Assembly (NCBI GenBank): GCA_023375785.1
Contig: SZWC01000103.1
Coordinates: 550,613-614,612 of the forward strand
Source: Penium margaritaceum
Lineage: Eukaryota > Streptophyta > Zygnematophyceae > Desmidiales > Peniaceae
Reading direction: 5' to 3'
DNA: 64,000 nucleotides
Numbering within the stretch: the stretch's first letter is position 1; every line of letters starts with the position of its first letter. Below the pieces are notes generated by a model. That model did not search any database, was not told where the DNA came from, and worked only from the letters and a program-made list of their open reading frames with translations. The translations under genes and the position numbers were made by a program. Positions 1 through 11,260 of the stretch are shown piece by piece.

Positions 1-1454
1 AAGGTAAAAACCCGATGGCTTGGCATGGCTATTGTGCGCAAAGCCTTGACAAAATTGGCATGTGCCACAGACCATGACCACAATGTTCACCAAGTACCTT
101 AAACGGTTACGAATCATAACACAAGTCAGCCACAGTCAGAGTGTCCAATCACAGTGCAGATATACTGGACATGACCTTACAGGTATAAACAAGGTAGAAT
201 ACTGGTGGCTCGGTGTGGCTATTGTGCGCAATGCCTTGACAAAGCTGGCATGTGCCACTGACCATGACCACGAATGTAACTAAGTGACTTTTAATTATAT
301 TGATCATAACACAAGTCAGCCAAGGTGAGAGTGTCCAATCACAGCGCAGATGTACTAGGCATGACCTTGCAGGTGCAAACAAGGTAGAATACTGGTGGCT
401 TGGTGTGGCTATTGTGCGCAATGCCTTGACGAAGTTGGCATGTGCCACTGACCATGACCACAAAGTTTACCAAGTACCTTAAACCGCTATGAATCATGAC
501 ACGAGTCAGCCACGGTCAGAGTGTCCAATCACAGTGCAGATGTAGTAGGCATGACCTTACAGGTATAAACAAGGTAGAATACTGGTGGCTCGGTGTGGCT
601 ATTATGCGCAATGCCTTGACAAAGTTGGCATGCGCCACTGACCATGAACACATCTGTATCCAAGTGACGTTCCGTCTATTGATCATGACACGAGTCAGCC
701 ACGGTCAGAGTGTCCAATCACAGTGCAGATGTAGTAGGCATGACCTTACAGGTATAAACAAGGTAGAATACTGGTGGCTCGGTGTGGCTATTATGCGCAA
801 TGCCTTGACAAAGTTGGCATATGCCACTGACCATGACCACAAAGTTTACCAAGTACCTTAAACCGCTATGAATCATGACACGAGTCAGCCACCGTCAGAG
901 CGTTCAATCACAGTACAGATACTGCGCATGACCTTGCAGGTATGAACAAGGTAGAATAATGGTGGCTCGGCGTGGCTATTGTGCGCAATGCATTGACAAA
1001 GTTGGCATGTGCCACTGACCATGACCACAAATGTATCCTAGTGACTTTTACTTCTATTGATCATGACACGAGTCAGCCACGGTCAGAGTGTCCAATCACA
1101 GTGCAGATGCACTAGGCATGAAATTACAGTTGCAAAAAAGGTAGAATACTGGTGTCTCGGTGTGGCTACTGTGCGCAATGCCTTGACAAAGTTGGCATGT
1201 GCCACTGACCATGACCACAAAGTTTACCAAGTGACTTTAACCTCTAGCAATCATAACACGAGTCAGCCACGGTCAGAGTACCCAATCACAGTGCACATCT
1301 AATATGCATGACCTTGCAGGTAGAAACAGGGTTAAAAGCCGGTGTCTTGGCACGGCTATTGTGCGCAATGCTTTCACAAGATTGGCATGAGCCACTGACC
1401 ATGACGACAAAGTTTACCAAGTGACTTTAACTTCTACGAATCGTAACAGGAGTC
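1..1454. repeat. 190-bp tandem satellite, block 1
   Basis: Head-to-tail monomers of 190 bp. Numbering the monomer from TTGATCATAACACGAGTCAG (positions 1-20), landmarks are GTGTCCAATCACAGTGCAG near 32-50, CAAGGTAGAATACTGG near 81-95, TATTGTGCGCAATGCC at 111-126, TTGGCATGTGCCACTG at 136-151 and ACCATGACCACAAA at 152-165. About 7.6 monomers are present. Two adjacent monomers starting near 495 and 684 are almost identical, including an unusual GATGTAGTAGGC variant, so they are a recent local duplication. Many short open frames cross monomers here, but they only reflect conservation of the DNA unit. No gene is seen. The block ends at the GAGTC target site of element E1. Confidence 0.97.
1450..1454. 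other. target-site duplication GAGTC (left, E1)
   Basis: GAGTC directly precedes the TGTCAG start of the E1 5' LTR and recurs at 5474-5478 directly after the 3' LTR end. It corresponds to monomer positions 14-18 of the satellite. A 5-bp duplication is the normal footprint of LTR-retrotransposon integrase. Confidence 0.9.
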
Positions 1455-2599
1455 TGTCAGACAAAATCTCCAAGGACCTCAAGACGCTCTTCCGGCACCA
1501 AGAACAGGCATACATTACATCATATCCCTCCCAGCTAAATCTATCAATGACATACCCAGCTGGGGCGGATGGGAAAACTCGCACCGGGGATATTGGAAAA
1601 TCCCAGACTGGTTCACCTCCAGCAGCAACCAGCCGAAATGGACCACAACCGGTGAACGGCTCCTCCTGTGAAGACAACGGCCGACTACGTCCCGCCAAAC
1701 TCTACCGGCTAGTCCACTCGTGACAACCGCCGTCCACCTATCGGCGGGAACCTACCTTTGGCGGTGCGGTACTCGCTACATTCCAACGGTACCTGCGCCC
1801 TCACACCACACTCTCAGACCGGTCACCAGAGAAAGCAGCGGCGAAGTCCGCCCAAGGCACTACGGGCCGTTAGGGCACAAGCACGCCTCAGGCGTCGCCT
1901 CACGTATCGCCCACCGCAGCCGGTGAGGCACCTAGGCTAGCTTAGTTCTAGTACTTAACTCTAGTTTCACTCTGGTATGCTTTGCCCTTTGTGGTCATTT
2001 ATCAATCAGCCATGCCTTTCTTCTCGGCCCGGGCTCTCGCCCTGCCCCCACTCAGGCTCGGCCTTATGGCCCGCCTCCACCCTTTGCCGCTGTTCATCCT
2101 GCTTATCATCTCAGTCATCGTAGCCCGCTCAGATGTATCAAGGCATGTCAACTTGGTTGTTCCACCAGCCCGCGTACATGCGCTGCGGCAAGCTGGACCA
2201 ACTAACTTCCGTGCTGGCAACCTGACGCTGTGGCACTTCCATCATGATTCCACTCTTGGCCCGTGTAACTACACTGCGGCCCTTGTTCATCAATGTCACT
2301 CTTCTTGTCGGCCCGCGCTTCGTCGCTGCAGCCCTTGGATTCTACTGGCCCGTGCCTCGGCGCTGCGGCCTCGCGGCCCGCGCCTCGGCACTGCCACCAT
2401 CAGCTTATGCTATCACCATGCTTCTCTGATGCTCATCACATTTCCCAGCAGTCATGTATCCATACCTCACTCAGTTGTGTTGGCCTCACCGTCTTTCCCG
2501 CAGCGCTCATCACTCGGACCGCGCCCAACCTGTTCAGATCTCATTCATGTGTGCAGCAACTCCCCAAACGTGTCTGTGGCCATCTACAATTTACTGACA
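1455..2599 (+). repeat. E1 5' LTR (1145 bp)
   Basis: Begins TGTCAGACAAAATC and ends TTTACTGACA. It is collinear with 4329-5473 and has the same length. The right half is pyrimidine-rich and contains several degenerate copies of a GCCCGYGCYTCGGCGCTGCGGC-like motif between about 2020 and 2400. In the frame that is open in the 3' LTR, this copy has a TGA near 1670, where two CpG-type C-to-T changes separate it from the 3' copy. Confidence 0.93.
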
Positions 2600-2611
2600 T
2601 GGTATCAGAAC
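2600..2611 (+). other. E1 primer-binding site (initiator tRNA-Met 3' end)
   Basis: TGGTATCAGAAC directly abuts the 5' LTR end. It matches 11 of 12 bases of TGGTATCAGAGC, the complement of the 3' end of plant-type initiator tRNA-Met and the commonest PBS of plant LTR elements. E2, E3 and E4 have the same site in the same place. Confidence 0.9.
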
Positions 2612-3279
2612 AGAGCGAAAGCTCTTGGCTCATTCATCACCTTGCCATCCCTCCTTGACGCTCAGAACACAACCTCGGCAGCAGCAGCAGCAGCAGTCGT
2701 AGCAGCAGGCTTACCAGCAACAGCAGCATCACATCCGTTATCTACAGCAAGCATACCGCTCTGGAAGCACGGTTTCACTCCGCCAATCTTCAACAAGCTC
2801 GCAGATCACCACCACTCCAAGCAGCTTCACTGGTTGTCTCATATAACACTGTCACACTCGCGACGCGACAGTACCAACTGTCGTCTTGTCCGCATCTCCT
2901 CCTCTTTTGAACATGTGCTCATCAACTGCATCAATGGAAGCTTACTACTCAGCAACTTCAGTCACGTCATCAACAGCAACCGCCATCAGCACCCACACCA
3001 CCCTCTCTGCAGCGCGACAGCTTGAACTATCCCCTTGACTGCATCCTTTCTCTCTTCATCAACATCCATTACTCAACATCGCCTAATCAGCAGAACACAC
3101 TGCAGCAAGGTCATAGGCAGCAGCAACACCAGCTTCTGCAACCACAGCTTCCTGACTACAACCTCTACCCTGTCAACGAATCGTTATGTGAAAGCTCCCT
3201 CTCCTTTTTCACCAGCAACAATTTCGAACAGCACCTGCAAACAATTGACCGAAGCCTGTGCCTACCAGCAGAAAATCCT

Positions 3280-4794
3280 ATGTTCCAACAACATGACTTT
3301 GCTCTGCCCTTGAACAATCAACTCCATCCACCGCAGCAGCACCAGCAGCATCACATCAGTCCATCAACCCTCTCCTGGCGCAGCAGGACTATCTGCCTCC
3401 TTGACAGCATCCTCCTCCTCCTCGTCATCAACAAGCCACGCCTGCAGCAACATCCACAATGCCACTCTCAACACGTTCCAGCAACATACCTCTCGTGGCG
3501 CATCAATACAATCTGTTCCGTTTTCCTCCTCACAATCAGAACCACCATCCTACCGCAAGGAAAGCAGGACATTCACCAAACTAAGCCATCACAGCATCAG
3601 CCGTCTTCAAACAATCCAACCTTGCATCAGCATCCCCCTCTGCAACAGCCACAATATCTACAAGACTCTCCGCAACCACAGGAGCATCACCACCAACAGC
3701 TCAACCTCCCATTAAGCATCCTACTTTCCTCACTCCCCAGTACAGCCTGGTTCCATCACGATCTTGTCGTCACCAACACAGCAGCCGAACTGCAACATCT
3801 CTCCATCTATCCGTGGCGCAACAGCTCTCGCTGTTCCCTTGCTCGCTCTTACACTCTTGCCTCTTCTCCGCATCATCACCATGAGTTTTCAACCAGCCAA
3901 GTCACATTGCAACAGCTAGCACAGACACATTCAACTACAATACCTCACTCGGTCCCCAAACCAGGCACCTCGTACAGCTCCTTCTTCCCTCCACATGGTG
4001 CCACCTCAAAGAACATACCACTGCATCCTGACTTCTCCAGCTATCCTAGCCAGTTGGTCCACCGTGCAGCTTCAAGTTCTTGGCGGCCCTACTCCTCCAT
4101 TGCACCTCACTGTCAGGCATACATCACCCATCTCACATCAACTCCATCTCCTCTTCATCAACACATAAACCACCCAACTCTTCTGTGCAGCGCATCGGCT
4201 TGTACCGATCCCTTGCTGCTTCTACGCCTCAGTCCCAGCATCACCAGTCTGCAAAGACCTGGAACTACCCCACCGTCATCAGAAATACCAAGTTTTCAAG
4301 CGTCACGTCTTGAGGTCTTGACCGGGGGTGTCAGACAAAATCTCCAAGGACCTCAAGACGCTCTTCCGGCACCAAGAACAGGCATACATTACATCATATC
4401 CCTCCCAGCTAAATCTATCAATGACATACCCAGCTGGGGCGGATGGGAAAACTCGCACCGGGGATGTTGGAAAATCCCAGACTGGTTCACCTCCAACAGC
4501 AACCAGCCGAAATGGACCACTACCGGTGAACGGCTCCTCCCGCGCAGACAACGGCCGACTACGTCCCGCCAAACTCTACCGGCTAGTCCTACCCGTGACA
4601 ACCGCCGTCCACCTATCGGCGGGAACCTACCTTTGGCGGTGCGGTACTCGCTACATTCCAACGGTACCTGCGCCCTCACACCACACTCTCGGACCGGTCA
4701 CCAGAGAAAGCAGCGGCAAAGTCCACCCAAGGCACTACGGGCCGTTAGGGCACAAGCACGCCTCAGGCGTCGCCTCACGTATCGCCCACCGTAG
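3280..4794 (+). CDS. long Gln/His/Ser/Pro-rich ORF crossing into the 3' LTR
   Basis: No family recognised. This frame has no stop from 2911 to 4794 (628 codons), while the other two frames are broken into pieces of about 100 codons or fewer. The first in-frame ATG is at 3280, giving 504 residues; an upstream TTG at 3022 would give 590. I chose the ATG because it lies about 670 bp after the PBS, close to the leader length of E3. The protein is rich in Q, H, S and P before the LTR. The last 155 codons lie inside the 3' LTR, are basic, and end in an Arg-rich stretch followed by LTYRPP and TAG. E2 and E3 have a frame ending at the equivalent point with a similar tail. No enzyme motif is visible. 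It could be a Gag-like or accessory protein, or a frame kept open by CA/CT-rich composition. Confidence 0.5.
   Translation: MFQQHDFALPLNNQLHPPQQHQQHHISPSTLSWRSRTICLLDSILLLLVINKPRLQQHPQCHSQHVPATYLSWRINTICSVFLLTIRTTILPQGKQDIHQTKPSQHQPSSNNPTLHQHPPLQQPQYLQDSPQPQEHHHQQLNLPLSILLSSLPSTAWFHHDLVVTNTAAELQHLSIYPWRNSSRCSLARSYTLASSPHHHHEFSTSQVTLQQLAQTHSTTIPHSVPKPGTSYSSFFPPHGATSKNIPLHPDFSSYPSQLVHRAASSSWRPYSSIAPHCQAYITHLTSTPSPLHQHINHPTLLCSASACTDPLLLLRLSPSITSLQRPGTTPPSSEIPSFQASRLEVLTGGVRQNLQGPQDALPAPRTGIHYIISLPAKSINDIPSWGGWENSHRGCWKIPDWFTSNSNQPKWTTTGERLLPRRQRPTTSRQTLPASPTRDNRRPPIGGNLPLAVRYSLHSNGTCALTPHSRTGHQRKQRQSPPKALRAVRAQARLRRRLTYRPP
4324..4328 (+). other. E1 polypurine tract (short)
   Basis: A GGGGG run directly before the TGTCAG start of the 3' LTR, where the plus-strand primer of a retroelement sits. 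It is shorter than usual. E2 (GAGGGCGGG) and E3 (AAAGGGGGG) have a G-rich tract at the same junction. Confidence 0.65.
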
Positions 4795-5473
4795 CCGGTG
4801 AGGCACCTATGCTAGCTTAGTTCTAGTACTTAACTCTAGTTTCACTCTTGTATGCTTTACCCTTTGTGGTCATTTGTCAATCAGCCATGCCTTTCTTCTC
4901 GGCCCGGGCTCTCGCCCTGCCCCCACTCAGGCTCGGCCTTATGGCCCGCCTCCACCCTTTGCCGCTGTTCATCCTGCTTATCATCTCAGTCATCGTAGCC
5001 CGCTCAGATGTATCAAGGCATGTCAACTTGGTTGTTCCACCAGCCCGCGTACATGCGCTGCGGCAAGCTGGACCAACTGACTTCCGTGCTGGCAACCTGA
5101 CACTGTGGCACTTCCATCATGATTCCGCTCTTGGCCCGTGTAACTACACTGCGGCCCTTGTTCATCAACGTTACTCTTCTCGTCGCCCGCGCTTCGTCGC
5201 TGCGGCCCTTGGATTTTACTGGCCCGTGCCTCGGCGCTGCGGCCTTGCGGCCCGCGCCTCGGCACTGCCACCATCAGCTTATGCTATCATCATGCTTCTC
5301 TGATGCTCATCACATTTCCCAGCAGTCATGTATCCATACCTCACTCAGTTTTGTTGGCCTCACCATCTTTCCCGCAGCGCTCGTCACTCGGACCGCGCCC
5401 AACCTGTTCAGATCTCATTCATGTGTGCAGCAACTCCCCAAATGTGTCTGTGGCCATCTACAATTTACTGACA
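4329..5473 (+). repeat. E1 3' LTR (1145 bp)
   Basis: Direct repeat of 1455-2599, same length and ends. The first 466 bp stay open in the frame of the internal ORF, which stops at 4792-4794. The odd palindrome ACGCCTCAGGCGT lies just before that stop, and a GCCTCAC...GTGAGGC pair surrounds it. The pyrimidine-rich right half is presumably R/U5. The TGACA end is followed by the GAGTC duplication. Confidence 0.93.
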
Positions 5474-8400
5474 GAGTCATCCAAAGTCAGAGTGCCCAAT
5501 CACAGTGCGCATCTAATATGCATGACCTTACAGGTATAAACAAGGTAAAATACTGGTGGCTTGGTGTGGCTCTTGTGCGCAATGCCTTGACAAATTTGGC
5601 AGGTGCCACTGATCATGACCACAAATGAATCCAATTGACTTTAACTTCTATTGATCGTAACACGAGTCAGCCACGGTTAGAGTGTCCAATCACAGTGCAT
5701 ATATACTGGACAGGACCGTGCAGGTATGAACAAGGTAAAATACTGGTGGCTTGGTGTGGCTCTTGTGCGCAATGCCTTGACAAATTTGGCAGGTGCCACT
5801 GATCATGACCACAAATGAATCCAATTGACTTTAACTTCTATTGATCGTAACACGAGTCAGCCACGGTTAGAGTGTCCAATCACAGTGCATATATACTGGA
5901 CAGGACCGTGCAGGTATGAACAAGGTAAAATACTGGTGGCTTGGTGTGGCTCTTGTGCGCAATGCCTTGACAAATTTGGCAGGTGCCACTGATCATGACC
6001 ACAAATGAATCCAATTGACTTTAACTTCTATTGATCGTAACACGAGTCAGCCACGGTTAGAGTGTCCACTCACAGTGCAGATGAACTAGGCATGACCTTG
6101 CAGGTATAATTAAGGTAGAATACTGGCGGCTCCATGTGGCTATTGTGCGCAGTGCCTTGGCAAAGCTGGCATGTGCCACTGACCGTGACCACAAATGTAT
6201 CCAAGTGACTTTTACTTCTATTGATCATAACACGAGTCAGCCACGGTTAGAGTGTCCACTCACAGTGCAGATGAACTAGGCATGACCTTGCAGGTGCAAA
6301 CAGCGTAGAATACTGGTGGCTCCGTGTGGCTATTGTACGCAATGCCTTTACGAAGTTGGCATGTGCCACTGACCATGCCCACAAAGTTTACCAAGTGACT
6401 TTAACGTCTGCGAATCATAACACGTGTCAGCCACGGTCAGAGTGCCCAATCACAGTGCGCATCTAATATGCATGACCTTGCAGGTACAAATAAATTAAAA
6501 AACCGGTTGCTTGGCACAGCTATTGTGCGCAATGCCTTGGCAAAATTGGCATGTGCCACTGACCATGACCACAAAGTTTACCAAGTACCTTTAACGGCTA
6601 TGAATCATAACACGAGTCAGCCACGGTCAGAGTGTCCAATCACAGTGCAAACATACTGGGCATGACCTTACAGGTATAAACAAGGTAAAATACTGGTGGC
6701 TTGGTGTGGCTATTGTGCGCAATGCCTTAAGAAAATTGGCATGTGCCACTGACCATGACCACAAATGTATCCAAGTGACGTTTACTTATATTGATCATAA
6801 CACAAGTCAGCCAGGGTCAGAGTGTCCAATCATAGTGAAGATGTACTAGGCATGATCTTGCAGGTGAAAACGAGATAGAATACTAGTGGCTCCATGTGGC
6901 TATTGTGCGCAATGCCTTGACAAAGTTGGCATGTACCACTGATCAGGACCACATAGTATACCATGTAACTTTAACTTCTACGAATCATAACAAGAGTCAG
7001 CCATGGTAAAAGTGCCCAATGAAAGCGTACTTATAAAATGCATGGCCTTGCAGGTATGAACAAGGTAAAAAACCAGTGGCTTGGCATGGCTATTGTGCGC
7101 AATGCCTTGACAAAGTTGGCATGTGCCACTGACCATGAAAACAAAGTTTACCAAGTACATTAAACCGCTATGAATCATAACACGAGTCAGCCAGGGTCAG
7201 AGTGTCCAATCACAGTGCAGATATACTGGGCATGACCTTGCAGGTATAATTAAGGTAGAATACTGGTGGCTCGGTGTGGCTATTGTGCGCAATTCCTTGA
7301 CAACGTTAGCATATGCCACTGACCATGACCACAACTGTATCCAAGTGACTTTTACTTCTAAAGATCATAACACGAGTCAGCCGCGGTCAGAGTGTCCGAT
7401 CACAGTGCAGATGTACTAGGCATGATCGTGCAGGTGTAAACAAGGTAGAATACTGGTGGCTCAGTTTGGCTATTGTGCGCAATGCCTTGACAAAGCTGGC
7501 ATGTGCCACTGACCGTGACCACAAATGTATCCAAGTGACTTTTACTTCTATTGATCATAACACAAGTCAGCCACGGTTAGAGTGTCCAATCACAGTGCAC
7601 ATGTACTAGGCATGATCTTGCAGGTTGAAAAAAGGGTAGAATGCTGGTGGCTCGGTGTGGCTATTGTGCGCAATGCCTTGACAAAGTTGGAATGTGCCAT
7701 TGACCATGACCACAAAGTTTACCATGTGACTTTAACTTCTACGAATCGTAACACGAGTCAGCCACGGTCAGAGTGCCCAATCACAGCGTACATCTAATAT
7801 GCACGACCTTGCAGGTATAAACAAGGTAAAAAACCGGTGGCTTGGCACGGCTATTGTGCGCAATGCCTTGACAAAGTTGGCATGTGCCACTGCCATGACC
7901 ACAAATATATCCAAGTGACTTTTACTTCTATTTATCATAACACGAGTCAGCCATGGTCAGAGTGTCCAATCACAGTGCAGATGTACTAGGCATGATCTTG
8001 CAGGTGCAAACAAGGTAGAATACTGGTGGCTCCATGTGGCTAGTATGCACAATGCCTTGACAAAGTTGGAATGTGCCACTGATCATGACCACAAAGTTTA
8101 CCAAGTGACATCAACGTCTGCGAATCATAACACGAGTCAGCCAGGGTCAGAGTGCCCAATCACAGTGCACATCTAGTATGCATGACCTTGCAGGTATAAA
8201 GAAGTTAAAAACCCGGTGGCTTGGCACGGCTTTTGTGCGTAATGCCTTGACAAAGTTGGCATGTGCCACTGACCATGACCACAAAGTTTACCAAGTACCT
8301 TAAACGGCTATGAATCATAACACGAGTCAGCCACGGTCAGAGTGCCCAATCACAGTGCAGATATACTGGACATGACCTCACAGGTATAAACAAGGTAAAA

Positions 8401-10347
8401 TACAGGTGGCTCGGTGTGGCTCTTGTGCGCAATACCTTGACAAAGTTGGCATGTGCCACTGACCATGACCAAAAATGTATTCAAGTGACTTGTACTTCTA
8501 TTGATCATAACATGAGTCAACCACGGTGAGAGTGTCCAATCGCAGTGCAGATGTACTAGGCTTTATCTTGTAGGTGCAAACAAGGTAGAATACTGGTGGC
8601 TCGGTGTGACTATTGTGCGCAATGCCTTGGCAAAGTTGGCATGTGCCACTGACCATGACCACAAAGTTCACCAAGTGACTTTAACTCCTACGAATCATAA
8701 CACGAGTCAGCCACGGTCAGAGTGCCCAATCAAAGTGCACATCTAATATGCATGACCTTGCAGGTATAAACAAGGTAAAACACCGGTGGCTTGGCACGGC
8801 TATTGTGCGGAATGCCTTCACAAAGCTGGCATGTGCCACTGACCATGACCACAAAGTTTACCAAGTACATTAAACGGCTATGAATCATAACACGAGTCAG
8901 CCACGGTTACAATGTCAAATCACAGTGCAGATATAGTGGGCGTGACCTTGCAGGTATAAAAAAGGTAGAATACTGGTGGCTCGGTGTGGCTATTATGCGC
9001 AATTATTGACAAAGTTGGCATGTGCCACTGACCAAGACCACAAATGTATCCAAGTGACTTTTACTTCTATTGATCACAACACGAGTCAGCCACGGTCAGA
9101 GTGTCCAGTCACAGTGCACATGTACTAGGCATGATCTTGCAGGTTCAAACAAGGTAGAATACTGGTGGCTCGGTGTGGCTAGTTTGCGCTACGCCTTGAC
9201 AAAGTTGATATGTGCCACTGACCATGACCACAAATGTATCCAAGTGACTTTAACTTCTCTGGATCATAACATGAGTCAGCCACGGCCAGAGTGTCGAATC
9301 ACAGTGCACATGTACTAGGCATGATCATGCAGGTGCAAACAAGGTAGAATACTGGTGGCTCGGTTTGGCTATTGTGCGCAATGCCTTGACAAAGTTGGCA
9401 TGTGCCACAGACCATGATCACAAATGTATCCACGTGACTTTTACTTCTATTGATCATAACACGAGTCAACCACGGTCATAGTGTCCAACCACAGTGCACA
9501 TGTACTAGGCATGATCTTGCAGGTGAAAAAATAGGTAGAATACTGGTGGCTCGGTGTGGCTATAGTGCGCAATGCCTTGACAAAGTTGGCATGTTCCACT
9601 GACCATGACCACAAAGTTTACCAAGTGACTTTAACTTCTACGAATCGTAACACGATTCAGCCACGGTCAGAGTGCCCAATCACAGTGCACATCTAATATG
9701 CATAACCTTGCACGTATAAACAAGTTAAAAAACCGGTGGCTTGGCACGGCTATTGTGCTCAATGCCTTGACAAAGTTGGCATGTGCCACTGACCATGACC
9801 ACAATGTTTACCAAGTACCTTTCACGGCTATGAATCATAACACGAGTCAGCCACGGTCAGAGTGTCCTATCACAGTGCATATATACTTGGCATGACCTTA
9901 TATGTATAAGCAAGGTAAACTACTGGTGGCTCGGTGTGGCTATTGTGCGCAATGCCTTGACATAGTTGGCATGTGCCACTGATCATGACCACAAATGTAT
10001 CCAAGTGACTTTTACTTCTATTAATTGTAACACGAGTCAGCCACGGTCAGAGTTTCCAATCACAGTGCAGATCTACTATGCATGATCTTGCAGGTGCAAA
10101 CAAGGAAGAATACCGGTGGCTCGGTGTGGCTATTGTACGCAATGCCTTGACAAAGTTGGCATGTACCACTGACCATGACCACAAAGTTTACCAAGTGACT
10201 TTAACTTCTACGAATCGTAATGCGTGTCAGCCACGGTCAGAGTGCCCAATCACAGTGCACATCTAATATGCATGACCTTACAAGTATAAAAAAGTTAAAA
10301 AACCGGTGGCTTGGCACGGCTATTGTGCGCAAGACATTGACAAATTG
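5474..10347. repeat. 190-bp tandem satellite, block 2
   Basis: About 25 monomers. The first five bases are the right GAGTC duplication of E1. Three nearly identical monomers lie at the left end (5540-6067). The rest mixes the A, B and C monomer types (markers GATGTACTAGGC, CATCTAATATGC, GATATACTGGGC). The final monomer breaks off near its position 139, where E4 sequence begins. No gene is seen. Confidence 0.96.
5540..6067. repeat. recent exact amplification of one satellite monomer
   Basis: The stretch from 5540 repeats at 5730 and again at 5920 with no difference that I could find. It includes private variants such as TTTGGCAGGTGCC and GACAGGACCGTGC. Neighbouring monomers differ far more from each other, so this is a very recent local amplification or an assembly duplication. 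Confidence 0.85.
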
Positions 10348-10348
10348 G

Positions 10349-10968
10349 TGTGGGTGTGGATCGTCGCGGAATGGGCGATGCAACCAGGCGGATCTGTGTG
10401 CCGGCCAAAGGATGATGCTGGCAGAGGAAGAGTGATTGATTATGGAGTGGGCGCATCGGCAAAACCACGTGCGTTTCGAAGTTTTGGCGTGGGCGTAGGT
10501 CGTCGCAGAACAGGCGATGCGACCGGGCGGATCCTTGTGCTGAGCTGAAAGCAATGCGGATGGTGAGGAACGATTGATGATGGAGTAGGTGTAGGGGAAA
10601 AACCACGTGTGCGATTGAATTAGGGGAGTAAGATGCGGCAATGGGAAGGCAGGTGCCAACGCGCCGAAAGAATTCTTCTACTGGCGTGGGTGCAGGCTGC
10701 TGCGGAAGCGGGCAGCTAGCTCGTGCAGATCCTAGTGTCGTTCACAGATGCTGATAATGTCTAATGAAACGGAGGCTGGTGACGATGGCGGAGTGGGCAC
10801 AGGGGTGAACCGCGTGCGCTAAAGGAAGTTTTCGGCATGGGCGCAGGTCGTCGCAGAAAAGGCGATGCGACCGGGCGGATCCTTGTGCCGAGTTAGAACC
10901 AATGCGGAAGCAAAGGAAACGATTGATTGATGAGTGGGCGCAGGGGCGAAACCACGTGCATGAAGAGC
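10349..10968. repeat. four degenerate copies of a ~140-bp unit inside E4
   Basis: Copies start near 10349, 10487, 10682 and 10832. Each has a left core like GGTCGTCGCAGAA followed by GGCGATGCGACCGGGCGGAT, and a right core GAGTGGGCGCAGGGGC followed by AAACCACGTGC, usually with GATTGATTGAT between. The third copy is the most degraded. Such a tandem block is unusual inside an LTR element. It may be a remnant of another LTR or an internal regulatory repeat. Confidence 0.8.
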
Positions 10969-11260
10969 TAATGCTAATGAAGATGATTAATGCAAAGGCA
11001 GCGCGGAGGATGCTGATGACGGAGTAATGAGGTAGGAACAGGTGGCTGATGGAGCTGAGAAGACAGGCAAGAACAGATGATGCGAGGAGGACGAGGAGGG
11101 CTGATGGAGGCAGATGAGGATGATGCGAGGAGTGAAGACTGAGGGATGATGATGATGCTGGAAAAGAGAGGCAGGGAGCGATGCGAGCGGAGGGAGCCGA
11201 GATGAGATGCGATGCGGCAGGGAGGTGGAGCGACACAACCACTTCTTCTTGCGTTCAGGA

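Larger units (their letters stand above)
1455..5473 (+). mobile_element. LTR retrotransposon E1, lacking pol
   Basis: A complete 4019-bp LTR element inserted in the satellite. It has two 1145-bp LTRs, TG...CA termini, a GAGTC target-site duplication, a tRNA primer-binding site right after the 5' LTR and a run of G before the 3' LTR. The internal region is only 1729 bp, and in no frame did I find zinc-knuckle, protease, integrase or reverse-transcriptase motifs. By structure it is a non-autonomous element (LARD-like) that would need enzymes from elsewhere. It does hold one long open frame that runs into the 3' LTR. By eye the two LTRs differ at only a few percent of sites, so the insertion is not ancient. 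Confidence 0.93.

Noticed and set aside
1982-3025. 347-codon open frame starting inside the E1 5' LTR
   Set aside because: It starts at a non-ATG codon in the pyrimidine-rich LTR half, runs across the LTR end and PBS, and has no counterpart in E2 or E3. The 3' LTR copy breaks earlier. Composition explains it.
3022-3279. TTG 3022 as start of the E1 ORF
   Set aside because: Not an ATG, and the frame is open even further upstream to 2911. The ATG at 3280 is preferred, though a lost upstream start cannot be excluded.
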